A stretch of 64,000 nucleotides of DNA from Shewanella algicola (lineage in GTDB: Bacteria > Pseudomonadota > Gammaproteobacteria > Enterobacterales > Shewanellaceae), in the NCBI RefSeq assembly GCF_014648035.1, contig NZ_BMQI01000007.1, positions 1-64,000 on the forward strand, written 5' to 3'. Each line of letters begins with the position of its first letter. Positions within the stretch are counted from its first letter, which is position 1. A program made the position numbers and the translations under genes. The notes below the pieces were generated by a model that worked only from the letters and a program-made list of their open reading frames with translations, was not told the DNA's origin and made no database searches. Below, in pieces: positions 56,785-64,000 of the stretch.

Positions 56785-57219
56785 GTGTCTGAGAATATAA
56801 AAGAACCGCTGTTTAATTTATTACACAGTATGAAGCGCTCATTGCGCCAAGCTATTGAGGTCGATGATCTAGGCATAACGCCTCTCCATATGCGCGTACT
56901 TAAAATTATCTCTTTTTATAACCAAAAGGTGACGGCTAATGATATTGTGCAGAAAACCTTGATAGACAAAGCACAATTAGCCAGATTAATAAAAGAACTC
57001 ATTGGTTTAGGCTATGTGAGCAAGCTCGACAACCCAAACGATAAGCGAAGTTATTACTTAGGTATTAGCGGTGAAGGTGAGCAGATAGTTAAGCAGTTGA
57101 GCACGGCTGAAAATCGAGTTAACGAAATAATGAAAAGTGGTCTAACAGAACAAGAGATTGCTGATTTTGCGCGATTAGCGAAACAAATGGCGCATAATTT
57201 AAATCAGCATAATGAGTAA
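56785..57219 (+). CDS. MarR-family transcriptional regulator
   Basis: 144 aa, start GTG 56785 with AAGGATG upstream. Winged helix-turn-helix with TPLHMRVLKIISFYNQKVTANDIVQKTLIDKAQLARLIKELIGLGYV and wing DNPNDKRSYYLGIS, a canonical MarR shape. It probably represses the divergent siderophore-interacting gene and itself. Ends at the hairpin 57260-57282. Confidence 0.88.
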   Translation: MSENIKEPLFNLLHSMKRSLRQAIEVDDLGITPLHMRVLKIISFYNQKVTANDIVQKTLIDKAQLARLIKELIGLGYVSKLDNPNDKRSYYLGISGEGEQIVKQLSTAENRVNEIMKSGLTEQEIADFARLAKQMAHNLNQHNE

Positions 57220-57259
57220 TACCTTTCTTAACGCGGTTTAGATAAGCATCAGACATTAA

Positions 57260-57282
57260 AAAGGCCACTCACAGTGGCCTTT
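57260..57282. terminator. Terminator between the MarR and DUF2062 genes
   Basis: AAAGGCCACT (57260-57269), loop CAC, AGTGGCCTTT (57273-57282), then AACTTTTT. A perfect 10-bp stem, usable from both sides. Confidence 0.85.
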
Positions 57283-57308
57283 AACTTTTTGTGACAGAAT
57301 GCGACGGG

Positions 57309-57821
57309 TTATTTATCCGCCTTTCTTTGCTGCCATTTAAATAAAATCGAATATCGCCACATACTTTTGATCACCACAAATCCAGCAATGGCAGACACGA
57401 TACCTAATGCGATGCAGCCCACTAAAAATGGTGGGCCAATTGTTGATATTGATGCCTCAATCCATGTCCAAGTGGCTTCAAAATGAAACGCTTGTGCTTT
57501 ATGTCCCAAGATCTTAGTGCCGACGATATAGGCGGCATAAAACATAATGGGCATTGTCAGAGGGTTGGTTATCCACACGAGTGCGACAGCAACGGGCAGA
57601 TTAACATTAAATAAAATAGCTAAACCTGCTGCTAATACCATTTGAAATGGCATAGGAACCCATGCCACAAATAAACCTACCGCAAAGGCGCCAGGGGCTG
57701 ATTTACGATTTAACGCCCATAAATTGGGCTTATGCAACAAGGTGCCAAACATCCGTAAATACTTGTGATCACGGAGTGTTTCGGGTTTTGGCATAAATCT
57801 TTGGATTATTTTTTTTGGCAT
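57309..57821 (-). CDS. DUF2062-domain membrane protein
   Basis: 170 aa. After a basic N-terminus (MPKKIIQRFMP) it has three to four hydrophobic segments with SAPGAFAVGLFVAWVPMPFQMVLAAGLAILFNVNLPVAVALVWITNPLTMPIMFYAAYIVG, the DUF2062 signature. The function is unknown. It is divergent from comEC with only about 30 bases between starts. Confidence 0.87.
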   Translation of the reverse strand: MPKKIIQRFMPKPETLRDHKYLRMFGTLLHKPNLWALNRKSAPGAFAVGLFVAWVPMPFQMVLAAGLAILFNVNLPVAVALVWITNPLTMPIMFYAAYIVGTKILGHKAQAFHFEATWTWIEASISTIGPPFLVGCIALGIVSAIAGFVVIKSMWRYSILFKWQQRKADK

Positions 57822-57852
57822 ATTTGTCGATTAATGTCTTAACTCATTCACT

Positions 57853-60321
57853 ATGAATCGATTTATCTATGGCTTTTGTGCCTGTTCTTTATCAGCGATG
57901 TTATGGCCCTCGCTGGCACCCCTATGGTGTTTGCCTATCTTGTGCTTACTGGTGTTATTTTGCCTTAAAAAAATCCCGCTTTTAGCTGGCGCTACCTTTG
58001 CCATCGTGTGGATCAGTCTGTTTTTTCAGAGCCTTTATTTGCACCAAAATGCCGAAAAACCCGAGCAAATTCAATTTAAGGCGCAGATAGTATCACTTGT
58101 TAGCCAAAACAGCGACTGGATAAGTTTTGATGTGCAAGTTTTGCCCAACCCACCATACTCAACCTATTTTGAAGCGATAGCCTTATCTAATGTGCAGCGA
58201 TATTACCGATTAACTTGGCAAAAGCCAGCGAAAATTGAGTCTGGGCAAATTTGGCTGTTTAGTGCCCGAATGAAAGGTATAAGCAGTATTCAAAATCAAG
58301 GTGGCTATAATCAACAAAAGTACTTTGTTAGTCAGCATATTATAGGCAAAGGGCGAGTCAAGCAGGCTGAGTTAATTAGTAGTTCAACTAGTTTAAGGCA
58401 AGACATTATTGATATAACAGCCCCAATTTTAACCAAGTTGACAGAAGGTGATATTTTACGTGCGTTGATTTTTGGCGACAAAAGTCAATTAAGTGAACAA
58501 CGTTGGCAGCAATTACGGCAAACCGGAGCAGGCCATCTGGTGGCGATTTCGGGATTACACTTATCGGTCGTATTTGGCCTGTTTTATGGACTGTTAATGT
58601 TGGCGTCACGCTTGTTTGTTGCCAGGCAGCATCGGGGCTATGGCATAGTCATAATGCTTATTGCGGCAATGATTACCCTCGGCTACGGTTATTTATCTGG
58701 CTTTGCCGTCGCAACTCAGCGTGCGCTGTTAATGATGTTGCTATTAGTCATTTTTACTGCGGTAAAACAATATAGCAATAGCTGGGACCGCTTAGTGTAT
58801 GCATTATGTATCGTGTTATTGCTTGATCCATTTGCCATGTTAAGTGCGGGATTCTGGTTATCGTTTTTGGCATTAACGATTATATTATTGGCCGTTAAAC
58901 CTGAACGTATTGACGCCGAGCCCAACTTGACTCAATTACAAGATAAAACGCAGCCCGTTTCAGTACGGGTAAGGACAACTCTCAACCGTTTTTATCAACA
59001 AGCTGTACTTGGCCTTAAAGTCTTGTGGTCTATTCAGTGGCGCTTAGCCATTGGCCTAGGGTTATTGCAGGCCGTGTTATTTGGCACCGTGACACCACAC
59101 AGTATATGGCTCAATTTATTGTTTGTGCCTTGGTTTAGTGTCGTGGTGATCCCTGTGGCCATGTTGAGTTTTTGCCTGTGGTTAGGGACTTCAGTTGTTT
59201 TGCATTTATTGTCCCTTGATCCTGCTGTAATAAATGAGGGCGGGGACGTTATATTTTATATTGCTAATATTAGTCTAGCCCCATTTGTGTGGTTGTTATC
59301 CTTAAGCGATCATTTGCCATTGAGTTTGGTTAAGATTACTGAGCAGTGGCTTATGGCTATGTTGTTTTTATGTTTCGCACTTGGATTATTGTATTACCGC
59401 CGCTATAGCAATCGTTATACACCTTGGACATGGTTTGGCGTGACATTGTTACTGTGCCTGCCCATGGTGTTACAAACTTACGCCATGAGCCGGCAAAAAT
59501 GGCATGTCAGTCATCAGGTTAACGCAGCACCACAATGGCAAATGCATGTGCTTGATGTTGCACAAGGAATGGCGGTAGTTCTGCAACAAGGCCAGCATGG
59601 ATTAATTTATGATACAGGTGCAGCATATGGCGACTTTAGCTATGCCGCTCGCGCTATCGTGCCGTTTATTGCGGCCAAAGGGATAACCCATATCGATTTT
59701 ATTGTGGTGAGCCATGCTGATAATGATCATGTTGGCGGCTTATCGTTGTTATCTCAAACTTATCCAAACAGCAAGATTATTGCTGATTTTAACGTTGAGC
59801 CATACACCAAACGTCCAGCCTATCAGACTTGCAGTGGTAAGCTTTGGTGGCAGGGGATCGAGTTACAATTTTTCGACAATACCTTGCACAGCGATAATGA
59901 CAATGATCAATCTTGTGTGATGCGCTTAGATGACGGCAAGAGTGCCGTGCTGTTAACCGGCGATATCGAAACACCGCGTGAACAGGCATTACTCAATGAC
60001 GACATAACGTTGGCTGCAGAAGTATTATTGGTGCCTCATCATGGAAGTCGCACCTCGTCAACTCCCGCTTTTATTGCGGCGGTTCAGCCTCAAGTCGCAA
60101 TCACCACCGCAGGTTTTGCTAATCAATATGGCTTTCCCAAAGAGGATGTTATGGCACGATATCAAGACCGTGGGATCCTAACCCTACAAACCGGGCATCA
60201 AGGGCAAATTAGTCTCAGTTTCACAGAAAAAGGCTACAAAATAGCCACTTACCGCCAGCATTTAGCGCCATTTTGGTACAATCAATTGTTTAAGTTTGGT
60301 GAGAGACTTAAAGCAGAGTAG
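57853..60321 (+). CDS. comEC: ComEC/Rec2-family DNA internalisation protein
   Basis: 822 aa. Membrane-rich N-terminal and middle parts: the competence domain begins near 215 (ISGLHLSVVFGLFYGLLM) with the GYGYLSGFAVATQRALLMM stretch. The C-terminal metallo-beta-lactamase-like domain (from about 555) has SHADNDHVGGLSLL, LTGDIE and VPHHGSRTSSTPAF, so the nuclease metal site is intact. It should carry single-stranded DNA across the inner membrane. It is followed by msbA after 37 bases; the association of comEC with msbA-lpxK is common in gammaproteobacteria. Confidence 0.93.
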   Translation: MNRFIYGFCACSLSAMLWPSLAPLWCLPILCLLVLFCLKKIPLLAGATFAIVWISLFFQSLYLHQNAEKPEQIQFKAQIVSLVSQNSDWISFDVQVLPNPPYSTYFEAIALSNVQRYYRLTWQKPAKIESGQIWLFSARMKGISSIQNQGGYNQQKYFVSQHIIGKGRVKQAELISSSTSLRQDIIDITAPILTKLTEGDILRALIFGDKSQLSEQRWQQLRQTGAGHLVAISGLHLSVVFGLFYGLLMLASRLFVARQHRGYGIVIMLIAAMITLGYGYLSGFAVATQRALLMMLLLVIFTAVKQYSNSWDRLVYALCIVLLLDPFAMLSAGFWLSFLALTIILLAVKPERIDAEPNLTQLQDKTQPVSVRVRTTLNRFYQQAVLGLKVLWSIQWRLAIGLGLLQAVLFGTVTPHSIWLNLLFVPWFSVVVIPVAMLSFCLWLGTSVVLHLLSLDPAVINEGGDVIFYIANISLAPFVWLLSLSDHLPLSLVKITEQWLMAMLFLCFALGLLYYRRYSNRYTPWTWFGVTLLLCLPMVLQTYAMSRQKWHVSHQVNAAPQWQMHVLDVAQGMAVVLQQGQHGLIYDTGAAYGDFSYAARAIVPFIAAKGITHIDFIVVSHADNDHVGGLSLLSQTYPNSKIIADFNVEPYTKRPAYQTCSGKLWWQGIELQFFDNTLHSDNDNDQSCVMRLDDGKSAVLLTGDIETPREQALLNDDITLAAEVLLVPHHGSRTSSTPAFIAAVQPQVAITTAGFANQYGFPKEDVMARYQDRGILTLQTGHQGQISLSFTEKGYKIATYRQHLAPFWYNQLFKFGERLKAE

Positions 60322-60358
60322 AATACGCCTTATGTTTGCTAGTTAAGTATTGGATTCA

Positions 60359-62170
60359 ATGTCAGCATCAACTTCTAATGATAATAATGAAATCTGGGTC
60401 GTTTTTAAACGTCTGATGACCTATGTAGTCCCTATGAAAACCAAGTTTATAATGGCTGTTCTTGCCTTGTTGACTTATGGTGCCGTAGACGCTGCTTTTA
60501 TTGCCTTTATTAAGCCGTTTATTGATGAGGGCTTTAGCCAAACGCCTTCGGTTGTCGCTGGTGTCGACGTGCCGACTCACGGTGGTTTTAATGCCGACAA
60601 CAATATTATGTTTATGGCCCCAATCGTGGTCATTTTAATGTTCAGCCTTCGTGGTGTCGCTAACTTTGTGTCTACTTATTGTGTGTCTTTTATTAGTGCG
60701 CAATTAATTATGGACATGCGTCAGCAAGTGTTTGAGCATTATTTACGCTTACCAGTCAGTTATATTGACCGTGAAAACAGCGGTAACTTGATCTCACGGG
60801 TGACCTTTGACACAGAGCAAATCGCCCGAGCATCTGGCAGTGCGTTAATTTCAATTGTACGCGACAGTATGACCGCGATAGGCATGTTAGCCATCATGTT
60901 CTATTACTCGTGGCAGTTGTCATTGTGTATTTTGGTGATTGGTCCACTCATTGGGATTGTGATCAGTGTCGTCAGTCGTCGTTTTCGTAAAGTTTCTAAG
61001 CAAATTCAGTCAGCTATGGGTGGGGTAACCGCGACTACTGAGCAAATGATTAAAGGTCATAAAAACGTATTAGTGTTTGGTGGGCAAGAAACCGAGCTTG
61101 AGCGTTTTTATAAAGTTAACGATCGTAATCGTTATCAAAATATGAAGTTAGCTGTAGCTCAGTCTGTAAGCCAGCCTCTGATTATGGTTATTGGTTCATT
61201 TGCGCTGGCATTTGTGTTGTATGCAGCCACATGGGACAGCATGAAAACCGATTTAACGGCAGGTACCTTTGCCGCTATTTTGGGTGCGATGCTTGCCATG
61301 TTACAACCGATTAAAAACTTAACCCGTGTTAATGCTGAGTTTCAGCGAGGTATTGCGGCGTGTACAACGGTATTTGAATTACTTGATACTGCGCCAGAGT
61401 CAGATAACGGTACATATACTGTCGAGCGCGTACAAGGCAAACTCAGTTTTGATAACGTGACATTTTCATATCCTGAGCAAGATAAAGCTGCGCTGAATGG
61501 TATTGATTTTGAGGTTAAACCGGGTAAAACAGTGGCATTAGTGGGACGTTCTGGTTCGGGTAAATCGACCATTGCCAGTTTGGTTACCCGTTTTTATGGT
61601 GGTTTAAGTCAAGGTGATATTACCCTTGATGACACCAGTATTTATGACTATCAGCTTAAATCATTGCGTAATCAGGTGGCATTAGTGTCACAGCAAGTGA
61701 CGTTATTTAACGACACCATTGCTAATAACATCGCCTATGCATATCCAGGCGAAGTGACCCGCGAACAAATTGTTAAGGCCGCAGAGCTTGCTTATGCAAT
61801 GGAGTTTATTAATACCTTACCCGAAGGTTTAGAAACTCAAGTTGGCGAAAATGGCGTGTTACTTTCGGGCGGCCAGCGCCAACGTATTGCCATTGCGAGA
61901 GCTATGCTACGTGATGCGCCTGTGCTCATTTTAGATGAGGCGACGTCAGCGTTAGATACCGAGTCTGAAAAGGCCATCCAAAAAGGTTTAGATAATTTAC
62001 GTCATAACCGCACCTCAATTGTGATTGCTCACCGTTTATCAACCATTGAAAGCGCCGATGAAATTCTGGTTATTGACCAAGGGCAAATTGTTGAGCGCGG
62101 TAATCACAGTGACTTGATTGCACACGAGGGCATTTACGCTAATTTATATAAGATGCAGTTTAGCCAATAG
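60359..62170 (+). CDS. msbA: Lipid A export ATP-binding/permease MsbA
   Basis: 603 aa from ATG 60359 (TTG 60350 opens the frame). Half-transporter: six helices (about 30-330) followed by the ATPase with Walker A GRSGSGKST, signature LSGGQRQRIAIARA, and Walker B VLILDEATSALDTESE. It flips core-lipid A across the inner membrane. E. coli MsbA is 582 aa. The lpxK gene begins 10 bases after its stop, so the two are co-transcribed. Confidence 0.96.
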   Translation: MSASTSNDNNEIWVVFKRLMTYVVPMKTKFIMAVLALLTYGAVDAAFIAFIKPFIDEGFSQTPSVVAGVDVPTHGGFNADNNIMFMAPIVVILMFSLRGVANFVSTYCVSFISAQLIMDMRQQVFEHYLRLPVSYIDRENSGNLISRVTFDTEQIARASGSALISIVRDSMTAIGMLAIMFYYSWQLSLCILVIGPLIGIVISVVSRRFRKVSKQIQSAMGGVTATTEQMIKGHKNVLVFGGQETELERFYKVNDRNRYQNMKLAVAQSVSQPLIMVIGSFALAFVLYAATWDSMKTDLTAGTFAAILGAMLAMLQPIKNLTRVNAEFQRGIAACTTVFELLDTAPESDNGTYTVERVQGKLSFDNVTFSYPEQDKAALNGIDFEVKPGKTVALVGRSGSGKSTIASLVTRFYGGLSQGDITLDDTSIYDYQLKSLRNQVALVSQQVTLFNDTIANNIAYAYPGEVTREQIVKAAELAYAMEFINTLPEGLETQVGENGVLLSGGQRQRIAIARAMLRDAPVLILDEATSALDTESEKAIQKGLDNLRHNRTSIVIAHRLSTIESADEILVIDQGQIVERGNHSDLIAHEGIYANLYKMQFSQ

Positions 62171-62180
62171 GGCGAGGGTT

Positions 62181-63188
62181 ATGCAGCAACTCATCCATCG
62201 CATTTGGTATCAAAATCATTGGGCTAAATGGCTATTATTGCCACTGTCGTGGTTATTTGCATTGATATCAGCTATACGGCGAATGTTGTTTCGTTTCAAT
62301 ATTAAACAGGCCAACCATTTGCCTGTGCCTGTTATTGTGGTGGGTAATATCACCGCCGGTGGCAGTGGTAAAACCCCAACGGTTATTTACCTCATTGAAC
62401 TGCTGCGCCAGCAGGGGTATCGACCAGGAGTGATAAGTCGCGGCTATGGCGTCGATATTCAAGGGTGTTTAGTGGTTAATACCGGCGCTAAAGCCTGTGC
62501 TGTTGGTGATGAACCGGCAATGATTGTGGCGCGCACTCAAGTGCCTATGGTTGTTGGTGCTAAACGAATTGATGCAGCGACTTTACTGCTGGCCAATTTT
62601 GATGTCGATGTGATTATTTGCGATGACGGCTTACAACATTATGCATTAGCGCGAGATATTGAAATTGCATTAGTTGATGGCGACCGACGTTATGGTAATC
62701 AATGGTTAATCCCTGCAGGACCACTACGAGAAGGTCTCTGGCGGCTTAATAGTGTCGATTTTGTGATTAATAACGGCGGTCCCGCGCACTCCAATGAGGT
62801 GCTGATGAGTTTAACGCCCGCACCGTTAATCCAGGTTGATAATACATTGACTGAAAAATTCGACTCACAAAACGCTATTGTTGCGATGGCTGCCATTGGT
62901 AATCCGCAACGTTTTTTTAATACTCTTAGCCAATTAGGTTATAAAATAGCGAACGCAGTTGAGTTTACCGACCACCAGGCATTTGAACCAGCGCAACTGC
63001 ATGTATTGTCTAAAGCACACCCATTAGTGATGACTGAAAAAGATGCGGTTAAATGTCGCGATTTTGCTCAAAGTCACTGGTGGTTTTTACCGGTAAATGC
63101 GAAGCTTACCCCAGAATTTGATCAAGCATTGTTGAGCCAACTACAGTCTGTGGCTCAAACTAAAAAAGGATTGTCTCATGGCATTTGA
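62181..63188 (+). CDS. lpxK: Tetraacyldisaccharide 4'-kinase LpxK
   Basis: 335 aa from ATG 62181, with GCGAGGG as ribosome-binding site. The frame opens inside msbA at 62118, but that part is shadow. Walker-A-like [12 protein letters not shown] (about 54-65), then GVISRGYG and [27 protein letters not shown]. It phosphorylates the lipid A precursor to give lipid IVA. Its stop overlaps the ycaR start by 11 bases. Confidence 0.96.
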   Translation: MQQLIHRIWYQNHWAKWLLLPLSWLFALISAIRRMLFRFNIKQANHLPVPVIVVGNITAGGSGKTPTVIYLIELLRQQGYRPGVISRGYGVDIQGCLVVNTGAKACAVGDEPAMIVARTQVPMVVGAKRIDAATLLLANFDVDVIICDDGLQHYALARDIEIALVDGDRRYGNQWLIPAGPLREGLWRLNSVDFVINNGGPAHSNEVLMSLTPAPLIQVDNTLTEKFDSQNAIVAMAAIGNPQRFFNTLSQLGYKIANAVEFTDHQAFEPAQLHVLSKAHPLVMTEKDAVKCRDFAQSHWWFLPVNAKLTPEFDQALLSQLQSVAQTKKGLSHGI

Positions 63189-63354
63189 TAAAAAATTACT
63201 CGAAATTGTGGCTTGCCCTGTATGTAAAGGTAAGTTGGAATATGACAAAGAAGCGCAACAGTTAATTTGTAAGTTTGATAAATTAGCTTACCCCATCACA
63301 GAAGGTATTCCGGTGTTATTAGAAAACCGTGCCACCCCCTGGGTTGCTGAGTAA
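63178..63354 (+). CDS. ycaR: Trm112-like YcaR (UPF0434)
   Basis: 58 aa, too short for many ORF scans. ATG 63178, preceded by AAAGGA, lies inside the lpxK end. It reads [22 protein letters not shown]...[22 protein letters not shown] and ends PWVAE. The CPVCKG and ICKF cysteines and [12 protein letters not shown] define the YcaR/Trm112-like family. Its gene neighbourhood (lpxK-ycaR) is the same as in E. coli. Function uncertain. Ends at the terminator 63387-63409. Confidence 0.95.
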   Translation: MAFDKKLLEIVACPVCKGKLEYDKEAQQLICKFDKLAYPITEGIPVLLENRATPWVAE

Positions 63355-63386
63355 CCCGTAACCTTAGTGATAAGCGGATAAACATA

Positions 63387-63409
63387 AACGCCCTTTTGGG
63401 CGTTTTTTT
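63387..63409 (+). terminator. Terminator of the comEC-msbA-lpxK-ycaR operon
   Basis: AACGCCC (63387-63393), loop TTTT, GGGCGTT (63398-63404), then T residues. Located 33 bases after the ycaR stop. Confidence 0.9.
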
Positions 63410-63602
63410 ATGCTTAATTGTAAAATCAAACCTCGAGTGTTATGGGGGTTTTCAGATTGTTAACAAGCTATCTCTTTGTTGCAAATAAAACGCTAAAAAA
63501 TATATGTAATAACAACTAAAATCATGAGTTTATTTGAAATTATTGACAGCGAGGAAGATAATTTCATTATCAGTAATACAGGTCTTTTGACTAGGTTGTC
63601 TT

Positions 63603-64000
63603 ATGGCTGACAATGATGATTTTCAAAAATTAGTTGCCCAAGTGATAGATGAGCACCGTGGAGAGCGAGTGGTCGCATTTGAATATTTAGGTAAACGCTA
63701 CTGGCTTAAACAAGTTGAGAAACTTAGCGGCGCTATGCGTTTGTTAAAGCAGAATTCTACAGATGCTTTGCATAAAGAAATTAAGGTGCTAACCCAGTTG
63801 GCAAAGCAAGGTGCACCAGTGCCTGCGGTGGTTGGCGCGGGTAAGGACTACATGGTGGTAGAAGATGCCGGCGCAACGATAAAGGACTTACTATTACATT
63901 GTCCTGAAGTTCATTGGCCACAAATTCTTACAGATGCAGCCATAGCATTAGCTACTTTACATACCATGCAATTAGCACATGGCCGACCCGCATTACGCGA
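63603..64000 (+). CDS. Kinase-like protein (LPS/Ser-Thr kinase fold), 5' part only
   Basis: Starts ATG 63603, AGG about 9 bases upstream, and runs off the window after about 132 codons. The translated part reads MADNDDFQKLVAQVI..., then GKRYWLKQVEKLSGAMRLLKQ (a possible ATP-anchoring Lys), EIKVLTQLAKQGAPVPAVVGAGKDYMVVEDAGATIKDLL (a GKDYMVVEDAG-type hinge) and ALATLHTMQLAHGRPALR, where the catalytic loop begins. This fits the small eukaryotic-like kinase family near LPS genes (Kdo/heptose kinase-like). The catalytic and metal-binding residues lie beyond the edge. LPS function is inferred only from neighbouring lpxK. Confidence 0.65.
   Translation, partial: MADNDDFQKLVAQVIDEHRGERVVAFEYLGKRYWLKQVEKLSGAMRLLKQNSTDALHKEIKVLTQLAKQGAPVPAVVGAGKDYMVVEDAGATIKDLLLHCPEVHWPQILTDAAIALATLHTMQLAHGRPALR

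Noticed and set aside
63524..63610. 28-codon ORF (MSLFEIIDSEED...) ending over the start of the kinase-like gene
   Set aside because: No Shine-Dalgarno before its ATG. The overlap with the next start is suggestive, but support is too thin to call it a gene.

Overview
The window looks like chromosomal DNA of a Shewanella-type marine gammaproteobacterium. This is an inference from protein families I recognise, not from a database search. The mix of genes supports it: a two-T-fold QueD-like protein, a DUF2986 protein, a CsiV-type protein next to mfd, lolCDE, comEC-msbA-lpxK-ycaR, and many TTG/GTG-extended reading frames in an AT-leaning genome. I see no tRNA, CRISPR array, transposase or phage gene. 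Most of the window is ordinary core and near-core chromosome.

Layout. 1-250: the last bases of a 23S rRNA gene, a spacer, what looks like a 5S rRNA gene with its core deleted, and the rrn terminator. 336-646: a MITE-like element with 20-bp terminal inverted repeats. 1051-6033: a possible 13-codon leader ORF, then a YhiI/RbbA/YhhJ-type cassette (HlyD-like adaptor, fused double-ATPase ABC exporter, ABC-2 permease). 6.1-10.2 kb: stress genes, namely a PspB-like small membrane protein, ibpA with a sigma32-like promoter and a ROSE-type RNA thermometer, soxR with a textbook SoxR box in front of a divergent VOC-fold gene, pepE and htpX. 10.5-16.0 kb: signalling, with a PAS-PAS-GGDEF-EAL protein and a BaeSR-like two-component pair facing two small Pro-rich genes.

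16.5-19.6 kb: a QueD-like tandem T-fold protein, an M23 peptidase, an ACT protein and a DUF3047 protein. 19.6-22.9 kb: a nitric-oxide detoxification operon norV-norW-yeaR (minus strand), with a sigma54 promoter and three NorR-type boxes but no norR beside it. 22.9-37.5 kb: mixed genes, including a LysR/MFS pair, a lipoprotein gene broken by a frameshift in its signal peptide, GNAT enzymes, yecM, an L,D-transpeptidase-fold protein, a voltage-gated-type K+ channel with a zinc ribbon, a MATE exporter, a membrane-tethered glutaredoxin and a large DUF748 protein.

37.6-47.0 kb: asnB, an M28 peptidase, nagD, a chemotaxis receptor, sdaA and nagZ. 47.1-55.8 kb: csiV-mfd, a PilZ-like protein, lolCDE and a DUF3624 protein. 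55.9-64.0 kb: a siderophore-interacting protein with a divergent MarR regulator, a DUF2062 protein, the comEC-msbA-lpxK-ycaR run (DNA uptake plus lipid A export and synthesis), and the start of a kinase-like gene cut by the window edge.

I did not find a clear new multi-gene defence or metabolic system. The points most worth following are the core-deleted 5S gene, the QueD-like protein whose catalytic motifs are split between its two halves, the BaeSR-like pair with its two small Pro-rich neighbours, the direct SoxR control of a VOC protein, and the norR-less NorR-controlled operon.
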